DNA from: Bacteroidota bacterium
GTDB taxonomy: Bacteria > Bacteroidota > Bacteroidia > Flavobacteriales > Weeksellaceae
Direction of reading: 5' to 3'
Length of the DNA stretch: 64,000 nt
Assembly: GCA_023460855.1 (NCBI GenBank)
Contig: JAEWOS010000019.1
Span: 32,122 to 96,121 of the forward strand
Part shown: piece by piece, positions 17,124 through 25,817 of the stretch
How the letters are laid out: each line of letters begins with the position of its first letter
Position numbering within the stretch: position 1 is the stretch's first letter
The notes under the pieces: generated by a model
Database searches by the model: none
Seen by the model: only the letters and a program-made list of their open reading frames with translations
Told to the model about the DNA's origin: nothing
Program-made: the position numbers and the translations under genes

Positions 17124-17939
17124 CTACCAGCCGCCGGAAGCGCCACCTCCTCCGAAACTTCCGCCTCCGCCAAAACCTCCGAAGCCGCCACCGCCGCCGA
17201 ATCCGCCACCACCAAATCCTCCACCGCCGAATCCGCCGGTTGGAAACGGGAAGAATCCTCCCGGATAAGTGCGTCGTCCGCGTCTCGAAATGATGACATC
17301 ATCATCGTCGTCGTCACGGTTATTTCCGCCACGGTTACGGAACAGGAAACTCAGGATAATCATCACAAAAAATGCAATCAGCAGAATCTGAAAGAAACTG
17401 AGCTCGGAATCCTCTGTACGGTTCGGTTTGATAATCGGCTGAAATTTTCCCTGCACGGTTTCCATCAGCGCAGTGGTGCCGCGGTTTATACCTTCGTACC
17501 ATAAACCCTGTTTGAAATTCGGAGCTACGATGTAATCGATAATCTGTCCTGCAACCGAAGCTGTGAGGTACTTTTCCACTGCACGCCCCTGCTGAATGGA
17601 CATTTTGCGGTCTTCCGTAGCGATCAGAAAAACAATTCCGTTATCTACATCTTTCTGTCCGAGTTTCCAGGCCTCGCCAAACTGCCAGGCAACGTGGTTC
17701 ACATCCTCACCGTTTGTTGTAGGAATAATGATGACGCCTATTTCAGTAGAGGTGGAATCTGCAAATTTTATGAGTTTCTGATTAAGTGCATCCTCCTCCG
17801 TTTCAGAAAGAATTCCGGATTCGTCGTAGACAGGATAAAGTACATCCGGTTTTTTTGGTACCGTGTACTGTGCTGCAGCAATACTGAAACAACCGATAAA
17901 TAAAAACAGCAAAAACTTCTTAAGAGAAGGTAAGATCAT
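17124..17939 (-). CDS. TPM domain protein with Gly-rich C-terminus (YgcG family)
   Basis: About 271 residues: signal peptide (MILPSLKKFLLFLFIGCF... to AAAQ), the TPM domain (YDESGILSETEEDALNQKL, STEIGVIIIPT, GIVFLIATEDRKMSIQQG), one transmembrane helix near residue 205, an Asp cluster (DDDDDD), and a tail of GGFGGGG repeats ending in GW. TPM proteins are envelope proteins implicated in membrane-protein quality control, often with LemA. An ATG at 17969 would extend it ten residues into the upstream gene; 17939 starts the signal peptide itself and still overlaps by 20 bases. The Gly tail is low-complexity and may be a surface or oligomer segment. Confidence 0.88.
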   Translation of the reverse strand: MILPSLKKFLLFLFIGCFSIAAAQYTVPKKPDVLYPVYDESGILSETEEDALNQKLIKFADSTSTEIGVIIIPTTNGEDVNHVAWQFGEAWKLGQKDVDNGIVFLIATEDRKMSIQQGRAVEKYLTASVAGQIIDYIVAPNFKQGLWYEGINRGTTALMETVQGKFQPIIKPNRTEDSELSFFQILLIAFFVMIILSFLFRNRGGNNRDDDDDDVIISRRGRRTYPGGFFPFPTGGFGGGGFGGGGFGGGGGFGGFGGGGSFGGGGASGGW

Positions 17940-18348
17940 TTGGAAGTTCGTTAATGTTTTCTCCTTCAACCGGAAAATGTTTTTTTAGTTCCAGGCCCGT
18001 TTCCAGTATAGCGTTTTTCAGGGCTTTATAATAATTGCCGTGTGCAAATTCAGTTGTGATATGATCGTGCAGCTGATCCCAGAAAATCTGATGTACTTTT
18101 TCGTGTATTCCTTCGTCACCAATAATTGTGAGGTACCGCTGCTCAAAGTTGACATGAAACAGCACGGCATTTTTTTCGGCGGTCATGTTTTTGCACAGGG
18201 TATTGAAAACCTCCAAAGCCACCGCTGCATTATCGTTTTCCGTATTGGAATCAATATGCACGCGGATTTCTCCGGTAGAGTGGTCTTCAGCCGTTCTAAT
18301 GGCTTCCACAAGGGAAGCCATTTCATTATTGGTTAGAAAATTACTCAT
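17920..18348 (-). CDS. Small TPM domain protein
   Basis: 142 residues, a TPM domain without signal peptide or Gly tail: MASLVEAIRTAEDHSTGEIR then ENDNAAVALEVFNTLCKN, NAVLFHVNFEQRYLTIIGDE. It is the middle gene of lemA-TPM-TPM; its start ATG touches the lemA stop (shared base region at 18348) and its end overlaps the next gene. This three-gene order is common in Bacteroidota. The short paralogue is predicted cytosolic or peripheral, so the two TPM proteins probably act on opposite faces of the membrane. Confidence 0.87.
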   Translation of the reverse strand: MSNFLTNNEMASLVEAIRTAEDHSTGEIRVHIDSNTENDNAAVALEVFNTLCKNMTAEKNAVLFHVNFEQRYLTIIGDEGIHEKVHQIFWDQLHDHITTEFAHGNYYKALKNAILETGLELKKHFPVEGENINELPNDLTFS

Positions 18349-18956
18349 TACTCAGTGAACACATCAGGTGCTCTTTCAGCTCCTGCAGCTGCTTTGAACA
18401 GTGGTTTTTCGTTAAAGTTGGTAAAGTTTGCCAGGATGTTGTTCGGGAACGTTTTGATCGTTGTGTTGTAATCCTGAACCGCAGAGTTGTAGTTAACCGT
18501 TTCCGCACGTATGCTGTTTTCGATAGCGGTGTATTCTCTCTGGAAATCGATGAACTGCTGATCCGCTTTCAGGTTTGGATACTGTTCAACAACAGCCATC
18601 AATCTGCTTAATGCACCGGTAAGTTCTCCCTGTGCAGCCTGAAATCTTGCAAGGTCCTGTTCCGTCATGTTGGTAGGATCAATGTTGATTGAAGTTGCCT
18701 TGGATCTTGCTTCGATCACCTGCGTTAAAGTTTCCTGCTCGAACTGTGCATAAGATTTAACGGTTCTTTCAAGATTCGGGATGAGGTTTGCACGCTTCTG
18801 GTACACGGTTTCAACATTAGACCATTTGGTGTTAACGTTTTGCTCTTTAGCTACAAAATTGTTGTAACCGTTCTTACCCCAGAAGAACAGAATAGCACCG
18901 ATTACCAGTAATGCAATACCGATAGTTCCGGCGCTCATACAGCCTTTGTTTCTCAT
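18348..18956 (-). CDS. lemA: LemA family protein
   Basis: 202 residues: one N-terminal membrane helix (IGIALLVIGAILFF), then the helical LemA domain with NNFVAKEQNVNTKWSNVETV, YQKRANLIPNLERTVKSYA and the C-terminal YNTTIKTFPNNILANF. First gene of the lemA-TPM-TPM operon. LemA proteins are membrane-anchored with an extracytoplasmic N-tail and poorly defined role. Divergent from folA with about 80 bases of shared promoter region. Confidence 0.93.
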   Translation of the reverse strand: MRNKGCMSAGTIGIALLVIGAILFFWGKNGYNNFVAKEQNVNTKWSNVETVYQKRANLIPNLERTVKSYAQFEQETLTQVIEARSKATSINIDPTNMTEQDLARFQAAQGELTGALSRLMAVVEQYPNLKADQQFIDFQREYTAIENSIRAETVNYNSAVQDYNTTIKTFPNNILANFTNFNEKPLFKAAAGAERAPDVFTE

Positions 18957-19010
18957 AGTTTATTGTATTTATTAAAGTTTATTTCAAAATCAAATATACA
19001 AATTATGTGC

Positions 19011-19018
19011 TATTTTTG
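19011..19018 (+). promoter_or_regulatory. -7 element TATTTTTG of folA
   Basis: Matches the Bacteroidota TAnnTTTG -7 consensus 17 bases before the folA ATG at 19036. No clear -33 TTG at the standard distance. Confidence 0.5.
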
Positions 19019-19035
19019 TACGAAAGAAATAATGC

Positions 19036-19542
19036 ATGTTAACTTTAGTGGTCGCAATGGATAAAAACCGCGGAATTGGTGCCGGAAACCAGTTGCTGTG
19101 GCATCTTCCGAGAGATTTGAAACATTTTAAAGAAATTACTTCAGGACATCCGGTAATTATGGGCAGAAATACTTATGAAAGTATAGGGAAACCGTTACCG
19201 AACAGAACCAATATTGTGGTAAGTACCCGGAAAAACTGGTTTCAGGAAGGAATTCTGATCGTCGGCAGTCTGAAAGAGGCACTCAAATTTGCAAAAAAAA
19301 TTGACGAAAATGTTTTTGTAATCGGCGGCGGCAAAATTTACGAACAGACAATTGATGCTGCAGACCGGCTGGAAGTAACAGTAGTTGACGGCGTTTTTGA
19401 TGCCGAAGTTTTCTTTCCGGAAATCGATGACAAAATGTGGAAAAAGACGAACGAAATCTGCCACGAGAAGGATGAAAAAAACGAATATCAGATGTGTTTC
19501 CGAACGTATGAACGAACGGACGCCATTTCAAAAGAAAGTTAA
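19036..19542 (+). CDS. folA: Dihydrofolate reductase
   Basis: 168 residues with the full DHFR signature: VVAMDKNRGIGAGNQLLWHLPRD with the substrate-binding Asp in the LPRDL motif, then PVIMGRNTYESIGKPLPNR and VFVIGGGKIYEQ. It reduces dihydrofolate to tetrahydrofolate with NADPH and is the trimethoprim target. The ATG at 19036 is chosen because MLTLVVAMD begins exactly at the first beta strand; an ATG four bases upstream is out of frame. Followed by a separately promoted membrane protein. Confidence 0.96.
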   Translation: MLTLVVAMDKNRGIGAGNQLLWHLPRDLKHFKEITSGHPVIMGRNTYESIGKPLPNRTNIVVSTRKNWFQEGILIVGSLKEALKFAKKIDENVFVIGGGKIYEQTIDAADRLEVTVVDGVFDAEVFFPEIDDKMWKKTNEICHEKDEKNEYQMCFRTYERTDAISKES

Positions 19543-19570
19543 CTGCTTTTCTTCTTCCGATGCAATAACT

Positions 19571-19578
19571 TATCTTTG
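19571..19578 (+). promoter_or_regulatory. -7 element TATCTTTG upstream of the TPR-like membrane protein
   Basis: Lies 18 bases before the ATG at 19597. Its position rules against the longer reading frame that begins at 19576. Confidence 0.55.
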
Positions 19579-19596
19579 CAGCTCCAATTTTTAAAG

Positions 19597-20166
19597 ATGA
19601 ATAAGAATATAAAACTTGTTTTAGCAGCAATATTAATCGCGCTTGGAATCTATATGATTGCGGCAACCCGTAATCTGGGTTGGGGAATCGTAGTGTTACT
19701 CCTCTCCGCATTTCCGATTCTTCTGTATTTCAAAAATGAGTTTATTCTGCTGGCGTTTTGGTTTTTCCGTAAGCAGAATTTGCCAAAGTCCGCAAATTTT
19801 CTTGGAAAAATTACCAACTACAAATCACAGCTTCATAAATCCCAGTACGGTTATTTTCACTATCTCACGGGTCTTACCTTTGCGCAGGAAAGTCCGGCAA
19901 AAGTGGAGCCTTACATGAAAAAAGCACTGGAATACGGTTTAAATATGAAGCAGGACCGTGCAATGGCGAATCTTAATCTTGCAGCCAGTGCAATTGCCAA
20001 AGGCAGAAAGCAGGAAGGACAAAGATTGCTGGACGAAGCTAAAAAACTCGACAGCGCCGGAATGATGGCGGACCAGATTAAAATGATGAAAGACCAGCTG
20101 AAAATGCCAAGCATGCAGAAACATATGCACAATCCGCATATGAGACAGCGAGGCAAATATTTCTAA
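19597..20166 (+). CDS. Membrane-anchored TPR-like protein
   Basis: 189 residues: two N-terminal membrane helices (VLAAILIALGIYMIAAT; GIVVLLLSAFPILLYF), then a helical soluble part with repeat-like pairs (HYLTGLTFAQESPAKVEPYM, MANLNLAASAIAKGRKQEGQ), as in short tetratricopeptide proteins, and a Met/His-rich tail (MPSMQKHMHNPHM). I know no function. The Met/His tail could bind metal but may be only low complexity. The -7 element at 19571 fixes the start. Confidence 0.75.
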   Translation: MNKNIKLVLAAILIALGIYMIAATRNLGWGIVVLLLSAFPILLYFKNEFILLAFWFFRKQNLPKSANFLGKITNYKSQLHKSQYGYFHYLTGLTFAQESPAKVEPYMKKALEYGLNMKQDRAMANLNLAASAIAKGRKQEGQRLLDEAKKLDSAGMMADQIKMMKDQLKMPSMQKHMHNPHMRQRGKYF

Positions 20167-20187
20167 AAAATAAATTTTCAAACATGA

Positions 20188-20218
20188 ATTCCGGTTTTAT
20201 CAAGCCGGCATTTTTTTT
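20188..20218 (+). terminator. Hairpin terminator after the TPR-like gene
   Basis: ATTCCGG (20188-20194) pairs with CCGGCAT (20205-20211) with one mismatch, followed by eight T. It sits between two convergent genes. Confidence 0.5.
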
Positions 20219-20849
20219 ACATCTCCGCATCACTGCCGGCTGCATAAAATTTAGGCATTTTCCAACGGAATCGCACTGCGAGCGTTCTGATTGCTACAAT
20301 CAGAATGATGGTGAAAATCTGTACAAACTGATACGATAATGTGGTGTAATTTGCCAGAATCAGGAACAGTCCGCCACCAATAATACACGCTGTAGCGTAG
20401 ATTTCTTTCCGGAAAATAAGCGGGATTCTGTTCAGCAGAATGTCGCGGATAATTCCTCCGAAACAGCCGGTGATCGTCCCCAGAGTAAGACAGATAACCG
20501 GATGCAGATCGGCGTTAATTCCTTTCTGAATTCCTATTATGGTAAAAAGACCAAGCCCGAAACTGTCGAAAATAAAAAGTGTAACGCGGAAATTTTTCTC
20601 AATTGATTTGAAAATCATTGCGGCCACTGCTGTAATGAAAATCAGCGCGCACATCCATAAATCGTGCATCCAGAAAACCGGAACGTCCAAAAGCAGATCG
20701 CGCACAGTTCCTCCGCCAACCGCCGTGATAAAGGCGATAATGAGTACGCCAAAAGGATCAAACCTTTTCTGCATTGCAGCAAAAGCGCCGGACATTGCAA
20801 ACGCAACTGTGCCCAGTATTTCAATAACGAAATTGAACTGTTCGTGCAT
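20217..20849 (-). CDS. TRIC-type cation channel family protein (UPF0126)
   Basis: 210 residues, seven hydrophobic helices in two tandem UPF0126 halves. Each half has its glycine motif: ITAVGGGTVRDLLLDVPVFW and TGCFGGIIRDILLNRIPLIF. Bacterial relatives are trimeric intracellular cation (TRIC) channels passing potassium or sodium. The last 15 residues are polar. It precedes coaD by about 40 bases on the same strand order (coaD, then this gene), so a shared transcript with ddl-coaD is likely. Confidence 0.9.
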   Translation of the reverse strand: MHEQFNFVIEILGTVAFAMSGAFAAMQKRFDPFGVLIIAFITAVGGGTVRDLLLDVPVFWMHDLWMCALIFITAVAAMIFKSIEKNFRVTLFIFDSFGLGLFTIIGIQKGINADLHPVICLTLGTITGCFGGIIRDILLNRIPLIFRKEIYATACIIGGGLFLILANYTTLSYQFVQIFTIILIVAIRTLAVRFRWKMPKFYAAGSDAEM

Positions 20850-20888
20850 ATTTTTCTGAATGGAGATTAATGGCTGAACAAATTTATC

Positions 20889-21347
20889 CTAGACGCGCAC
20901 CGCATCCGGAACCAGAAGTTCGTATTCGCCTTTGTGCGTGATGATTTCACGAACGATGCTGCTGCTGATAAACGATTTCCCGGAAGAAGTGAGCAGAAAA
21001 ACGGTTTCCAGTTTCTTGTGTGCCAGCGTTCTGTTCGTGTGCGCAATCGCTTTTTCAAATTCAAAATCGGCCGGGTTTCTGAGTCCGCGCAGAATATACT
21101 GTGCCTGTTTGCGAATGCAGTAATCCACAGTAAGACCTTCAAAAAAATCAACTTCCACATGTCCGAAATCTTTCACAGAATTTCTGATGAATTCCATCCT
21201 TTTTTCTAGCGGGAACATATATTTTTTCTGTGAATTCTGGCCAATGGCAATAATCAGTTTGTCAAAAAGTGGCGCAGCACGTTCGATAATATCGTAGTGG
21301 CCTAAAGTAATCGGATCAAACGAGCCGGGAAAAACAGCGATTCTCAT
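20889..21347 (-). CDS. coaD: Phosphopantetheine adenylyltransferase
   Basis: 152 residues. The N-terminus MRIAVFPGSFDPITLGHYDI carries the nucleotidyltransferase TxGH-type motif, and ISSSIVREI is the second (ISSTxxR) motif. It makes dephospho-CoA from 4'-phosphopantetheine and ATP. An ATG five codons upstream (21362) exists, but family proteins start at the chosen Met. It follows ddl by 23 bases on the same strand. Confidence 0.96.
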   Translation of the reverse strand: MRIAVFPGSFDPITLGHYDIIERAAPLFDKLIIAIGQNSQKKYMFPLEKRMEFIRNSVKDFGHVEVDFFEGLTVDYCIRKQAQYILRGLRNPADFEFEKAIAHTNRTLAHKKLETVFLLTSSGKSFISSSIVREIITHKGEYELLVPDAVRV

Positions 21348-21370
21348 GGTTTTTTCGTTCAAAATGAGAC

Positions 21371-22354
21371 TTATTTTCTTAAAGCTTTCTCTACTTCATT
21401 TCCGCACAGATCAGGAATAGAAATTCCGTAATGCGCTGCCTGTTGCGGCAATATTGACGCCGGTGAAAATCCGGGATTGGTATTCATTTCCAGCATGTAC
21501 GGAATTCCGTCCATAATAATGTATTCGCTGCGGGAAAAACCAATCATCGAAAGAGCTTCATAAGCGCGTTTTGCAGTTTCTTCCACGCGTTTTTTCGTTT
21601 CTTCGTCTATTCTTGCCGGAGTAATTTCTTCTGAAGCTCCTTCGTATTTGGCTTCGTAATCGAAAAATTCTTTGGTCGGTACAATTTCAGTAATTCCCAG
21701 AACGACCGTTTCATCACCAAAATCCACCACACCTACCGAAACTTCCATTCCGTCCAGGAAACTTTCAACCAATACTTCGCTGTCTTCAGCAAAAGCCAGT
21801 TCAAAAGCCTGATCGAATTCACTGATGTTTTTCACTTTTGTAATTCCAAGTGACGATCCGCTCTGGTTTGGTTTTACAAAGCAGGGAAGCCCGAGATCCG
21901 CAGCCAGTTTTTCATAATCCACCAGTTCTCCCTTTCTGAAATATTTGCTTTTTGCTGAAGGAATTCCGTATTTGGATAAAACGGCAAGCGTATCTTTCTT
22001 GTTGAACGTTAGTGCGCTCTGATAAAAATTGCAGCCGGTGTATTTCTGTCCAACAATATCCCAGTACGCCTGCAATTCACCGTTCTCTCCGGGTTTTCCG
22101 TGGATAATATTAAAACAGACATCAAATTTTACTTTGTAACCGCTGTCCAGATCCACCGTAAAATCATTTTTGTTAATCGAAGCTTTCTGTCCGTGATCAT
22201 CCAGAAAATACCATTCATCTTTCAGTATTACCACACGGTATACATTGTATTTTTCACGGTCCAGCGAATCATAAATCAGCTGCCCGCTTTTCAGGGAAAC
22301 CACATATTCATCAGAATAGCCGCCCATTACCACAGCTATATTTTTCTTTACCAT
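21371..22354 (-). CDS. ddl: D-alanine--D-alanine ligase
   Basis: 327 residues from MVKKNIAVVMGGYSDEYVVS. ATP-grasp signatures: PCFVKPNQSGSSLGITKV, and the C-terminal YMLEMNTNPGFSPASILPQQ. It joins two D-Ala for peptidoglycan precursors. A 23-codon in-frame extension upstream (to 22423) does not resemble the family and was rejected. First gene of a ddl-coaD-TRIC group, divergent from the PASTA gene; this pairing with another wall-related gene suggests co-control from the shared 169-base region. Confidence 0.95.
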   Translation of the reverse strand: MVKKNIAVVMGGYSDEYVVSLKSGQLIYDSLDREKYNVYRVVILKDEWYFLDDHGQKASINKNDFTVDLDSGYKVKFDVCFNIIHGKPGENGELQAYWDIVGQKYTGCNFYQSALTFNKKDTLAVLSKYGIPSAKSKYFRKGELVDYEKLAADLGLPCFVKPNQSGSSLGITKVKNISEFDQAFELAFAEDSEVLVESFLDGMEVSVGVVDFGDETVVLGITEIVPTKEFFDYEAKYEGASEEITPARIDEETKKRVEETAKRAYEALSMIGFSRSEYIIMDGIPYMLEMNTNPGFSPASILPQQAAHYGISIPDLCGNEVEKALRK

Positions 22355-22487
22355 AAATTTTAAAGGTCTGTTTCCGCAAATGTACTGAAAAACTGACAGT
22401 TTTCTACACGCCGTAAAGTGCAAACAGACAAAGTCTGCTGCAGGTTGTTTTCCCCGATTGCTACAATTTCTTTATTAAATTATTATT

Positions 22488-22495
22488 TATATTTG
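22488..22495 (+). promoter_or_regulatory. -7 element TATATTTG of the PASTA gene
   Basis: Perfect TAnnTTTG match 27 bases before the ATG at 22523, downstream of an AT-rich stretch. Confidence 0.5.
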
Positions 22496-22522
22496 CGGTT
22501 ACATTTTTAAGTATTTTCACCT

Positions 22523-23650
22523 ATGCTGAAATCGCTTTTTCACTGGAAAGTTCTGGTCAATTTACTGCTTGCTGTGGCAGTTTTTACGGGTCTCGTATGG
22601 CTTACTTTCCGCTGGCTGGAATACCATACGCAACATGGTCAGGAAATTCCTGTGCCCAATGTGATGAACAGATCGGTGCACGATGCGATAAAAATTCTGG
22701 ATGATTCCGGCCTGGAATATGAGGTGGACAGCATGAAGTATGATCCGAAATACCGTCCGTTTCAGGTGCTGAAAATTTATCCTGCAGCCGGCGCGCGCGT
22801 AAAAGGAGGGAGAACGGTGAGACTGATGGTTAATCCGAGAACGTGGGCCAAAATTACGGTTCCGGATATTATTGACAGATATAAAGGGTTGGCGTTCAGG
22901 CAACTGGAGCAGGTCGGGCTGAAGGTTGGGGACACGATATTTGAGCCGAGTATTCAGCGTGATGCGGTAATCCGAATGATTTACAACGGCAATTCTCTGA
23001 AACCGGGTGCATTGCTGCCACGATTCTCAACAATTGATCTGGTGATCGGTTCCGGACCAATGCGCAATATTTCCATTCCTAATGTAGTTGGGCTTACTGT
23101 AGCAGAAGCCAAAGCGATTATTGCCAACAACCTTTTTGAAGTTGGCCTGGTGGAATATGAAGACGGCGAAAATGACGAAAGCGATATTGTTTATTATCAG
23201 GATCCTGCAGCCGGTGATTTACGCGATCAGGGAATGCAGATTGACCTTTGGGCAAGTAAGAAAACACCTGCCGAACTGCAAAGCAAGATCAGTTATCTGA
23301 ATTCCATTTACAGAATTAAGATTGATACCACGCTTCCGCCGATCCGTTACGAGGAAATGCCGGTTTATGAAGAGCAGTATCAATCGCCACCGACTTTGCC
23401 GCGCAGAAGTGAACCGGCTGCAACTCCGGGACAGACGCCTGCTGCACCCGCAACGCCGCGAAATAATACCACAACACCACGTAATAATACCACAACGCCG
23501 GCAAATACCGGAACCAAGCCTGCAACGGGCACGAAACCGGCACAGCAGTCGTCGCAGCCTGCAGCTTCTCCTGCCAAACCAGCAACGGGACAGAATTCCG
23601 GCACAACAACACCGGAAAAGCCTAAAGCCCGAAAAGTAGTGGTTGAATAA
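22523..23650 (+). CDS. Membrane-anchored PASTA domain protein
   Basis: 375 residues: one N-terminal membrane helix (VLVNLLLAVAVFTGLVWLTF), three PASTA domains (about 40-110, 111-187, 188-262, each with a VPNV/VPDI opening), then a Pro/Thr/Ala-rich tail. The tail contains a duplicated PRNNTTT unit encoded by a 24-base tandem repeat around 23455-23505. PASTA domains bind muropeptides; here there is no kinase, so this is the Bacteroidota type of stand-alone periplasmic PASTA protein. It sits opposite ddl and just before an RluA-type gene with a terminator between. Confidence 0.9.
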   Translation: MLKSLFHWKVLVNLLLAVAVFTGLVWLTFRWLEYHTQHGQEIPVPNVMNRSVHDAIKILDDSGLEYEVDSMKYDPKYRPFQVLKIYPAAGARVKGGRTVRLMVNPRTWAKITVPDIIDRYKGLAFRQLEQVGLKVGDTIFEPSIQRDAVIRMIYNGNSLKPGALLPRFSTIDLVIGSGPMRNISIPNVVGLTVAEAKAIIANNLFEVGLVEYEDGENDESDIVYYQDPAAGDLRDQGMQIDLWASKKTPAELQSKISYLNSIYRIKIDTTLPPIRYEEMPVYEEQYQSPPTLPRRSEPAATPGQTPAAPATPRNNTTTPRNNTTTPANTGTKPATGTKPAQQSSQPAASPAKPATGQNSGTTTPEKPKARKVVVE

Positions 23651-23671
23651 GTAAGAATTATAATTAAACCG

Positions 23672-23702
23672 AAGGCTTCAACAGAAATGTTGAGGCCTTT
23701 GT
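23672..23702 (+). terminator. Terminator after the PASTA gene
   Basis: A 12-bp stem (AAGGCTTCAACA with TGTTGAGGCCTT, one G-T pair) with a GAAA tetraloop, then a short T-rich run, ten bases before the next ATG. Confidence 0.65.
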
Positions 23703-23711
23703 TCAAAAATA

Positions 23712-24767
23712 ATGGAGGAAAACGAAGAATTTCTTGATGATGAACTGAAGGAGTCGGAGAGTGGAGACGAAGAGAACTCGGGTCTTTACGAACACCTGCA
23801 TATTACCGTGGACCGGAATCAGGAAACGATGCGTATTGACAAGTACCTGGCGATTTTCCGTCAGAATTCTTCGCGCAACAAGATTTCTCAGACCTGCCGC
23901 GCAGGAAATGTGGTGGTGAACGGAGTTCCGGTAAAGCAGAATTACCGTGTGAAACCCGGCGATGATATTTCAATACTGCTCACGCATCCGCCACGGCAAA
24001 ACGTGATAACTCCACAGGATATTCCGCTGAACATCGTATATGAAGATGATGATCTGGTTGTAGTTGATAAAGAAGCGGGAATGGTTGTTCATCCCGGACA
24101 CGGAAACTGGGACGGAACTTTGGTAAATGCGCTGGCTTTTCATTTTGAGAAAAATGGTGAAAAATCTGATCTGGACAGGGTAGGGCTTGTACACAGAATC
24201 GACAAGTACACTTCCGGGCTTCTCGTAATTGCCAAAAATGAATACGCCTTAAGTTATCTCGCCAAACAATTTTTCGACCGCAAAACAAAGCGTCTTTACT
24301 GGGCATTTATCTGGGGAGAAATGCAGGAGCCTGAAGGAACAATTACCGGACATATCGGAAGACATCCTAAAAACCGAATGCAGATGGCCGTTTTCGAAAA
24401 CGGATCGCAGGGGAAACATGCGGTTACGCATTACAAAGTTCTGGAAAGTTTCCGTTATATGAGCTGGGTGGAATGTAAGCTGGAAACCGGGCGTACGCAC
24501 CAGATCAGGGCGCATTTCAAACATATAGGTCATCCGCTGTTCAACGATGAGCGTTATGACGGGCACATTCCGATCCGCGGTCAGAATCTTCCAAAATACA
24601 GTCAGTTTATACAGAATGTCTTTGAAATACTGCCGCGACATGCACTGCATGCGCACACACTCGGATTTGTTCATCCCACTACAAAAAAGGAGATGTATTT
24701 CGAAAGCCCAATGCCCGCAGATATGGATGCAGCCGTAAAAAAGTGGAGAAATTATTTACAAAATTAA
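23712..24767 (+). CDS. rluD: RluA-family 23S rRNA pseudouridine synthase
   Basis: 351 residues: an acidic N-terminal leader, an S4 RNA-binding domain (MRIDKYLAIFRQNSSRNKIS) and the pseudouridine synthase domain with catalytic Asp in LVHRIDKYTSGLLVIAKN, then the conserved ETGRTHQIRAHFKHIGHPLF. The motif reads HRIDKYTSG instead of HRLDKDTSG, a form I associate with Bacteroidota. Likely RluD-type by domain architecture; the exact uridine targets cannot be told. Confidence 0.9.
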   Translation: MEENEEFLDDELKESESGDEENSGLYEHLHITVDRNQETMRIDKYLAIFRQNSSRNKISQTCRAGNVVVNGVPVKQNYRVKPGDDISILLTHPPRQNVITPQDIPLNIVYEDDDLVVVDKEAGMVVHPGHGNWDGTLVNALAFHFEKNGEKSDLDRVGLVHRIDKYTSGLLVIAKNEYALSYLAKQFFDRKTKRLYWAFIWGEMQEPEGTITGHIGRHPKNRMQMAVFENGSQGKHAVTHYKVLESFRYMSWVECKLETGRTHQIRAHFKHIGHPLFNDERYDGHIPIRGQNLPKYSQFIQNVFEILPRHALHAHTLGFVHPTTKKEMYFESPMPADMDAAVKKWRNYLQN

Positions 24768-24787
24768 CGATCTATGATCTTTTTTTT

Positions 24788-24795
24788 TATATTTG
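24788..24795 (+). promoter_or_regulatory. -7 element TATATTTG of porP/sprF
   Basis: Perfect -7 match, 23 bases before ATG 24819. It lies inside the longer reading frame from 24774, so it argues for the shorter start. Confidence 0.55.
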
Positions 24796-24818
24796 TTGAT
24801 CTGAAATCAAAATTTGTT

Positions 24819-25769
24819 ATGAGAAAACTATATGCTATCGTATGTCTGGCTTTGTTGTCAGGTTCATATCAGGCGCAGGAGACGCTACCCTATTATCAGC
24901 AGTATTTAATGGATGGTGAATTTCTCTTTAACCCGGCAAAATACGGAAGCACAGACTATGTACACGTTAATGCAAACTACCAGAAGCAGTTCATGAATTT
25001 CAGCGAATCGCCGAACGTTCAGTCTTTAGGTGTACACGCCAATGTTTGGGACAGAGTTGGGGTTGGTTTAAGCGTTTTCCGTGACGAAAATGGTCCGTAC
25101 ACTTCAGGAGGTATGACTTTAGGAGGTTCTTACTTTATCCCGATCAGTGATGAAGGCGAAAGACAGGATCAGTTCTCTTTTGGTACGAGTTTAACGGGTT
25201 ACAGCATGAACATCGATTATACCAAACTGAACGTAGAACATCAGGGAGATCCGAATCTTCAGGGCGATAAAGAAAATATCTTCATGCTTTATGCAAATTT
25301 CGGTCTTGCTGCAACCTATAAAAACTTCTTCGGTTCCGCATCCGTTAACGATATTGCGCTGAATAATGATGCAGCAATTACCAATAACGTTGAGCCTTCA
25401 CCGATTAAGGTAATGCTGAACCTTGGTTATAACATTAACCTTACAGAAGGATTTTATATCACTCCTTCCGTTTGGGGTAACCTGAATACCAATTCCGGAT
25501 TCATGATCGACGGAAACCTGATGGCAACTGTTCACAACGACTTTAACAGATTCTCTGCCGGTGCGAGTTTCAGATATGTTCAGAACAGATTCGACAACCA
25601 GACTTTAAGTCTTTCACCAATTGTAAAAGTTCACCTGAATAAATTCATGATTTCTGCAGTATATAACTTAGGACTGTCCGATATCCAGGATTACGGTGGA
25701 AACAGTTTCATGCTCGGTCTAGGATTTAACTTTGATAACTTCATCAACGTAAGAGGATTCAGATATTAA
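24819..25769 (+). CDS. T9SS outer-membrane protein PorP/SprF family
   Basis: 316 residues: signal peptide (MRKLYAIVCLALLSGSYQAQ), then the PorP/SprF opening LPYYQQYLMDGEFLFNPAKY and a porin-like series of beta strands ending in aromatic GFRY. PorP/SprF proteins work with T9SS in gliding, and many help to anchor partner proteins on the surface. It stands alone with its own promoter and terminator. SprF-type genes usually follow sprB-like adhesins; none is here, so this paralogue's client is not in the window. Confidence 0.9.
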   Translation: MRKLYAIVCLALLSGSYQAQETLPYYQQYLMDGEFLFNPAKYGSTDYVHVNANYQKQFMNFSESPNVQSLGVHANVWDRVGVGLSVFRDENGPYTSGGMTLGGSYFIPISDEGERQDQFSFGTSLTGYSMNIDYTKLNVEHQGDPNLQGDKENIFMLYANFGLAATYKNFFGSASVNDIALNNDAAITNNVEPSPIKVMLNLGYNINLTEGFYITPSVWGNLNTNSGFMIDGNLMATVHNDFNRFSAGASFRYVQNRFDNQTLSLSPIVKVHLNKFMISAVYNLGLSDIQDYGGNSFMLGLGFNFDNFINVRGFRY

Positions 25770-25792
25770 GAAAATATCTTTTCAAAAATACA

Positions 25793-25817
25793 GGCTCCGT
25801 TCTTCGGAGCTTTTTTT
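25793..25817 (+). terminator. Terminator of porP/sprF abutting the hemW start codon
   Basis: GCTCCG (25794-25799), loop TTCTT, CGGAGC (25805-25810), then seven T ending at 25817; the next base begins the hemW ATG. Confidence 0.75.

Noticed and set aside
17106..17504. Ser/Glu-rich plus-strand frame opposite the TPM gene
   Set aside because: It is the complement of the Gly-rich tail and domain of the TPM protein; no promoter or family.
23455..23505. 24-base tandem repeat in the PASTA gene as a mobile or regulatory repeat
   Set aside because: It only duplicates the PRNNTTT unit in a low-complexity tail.
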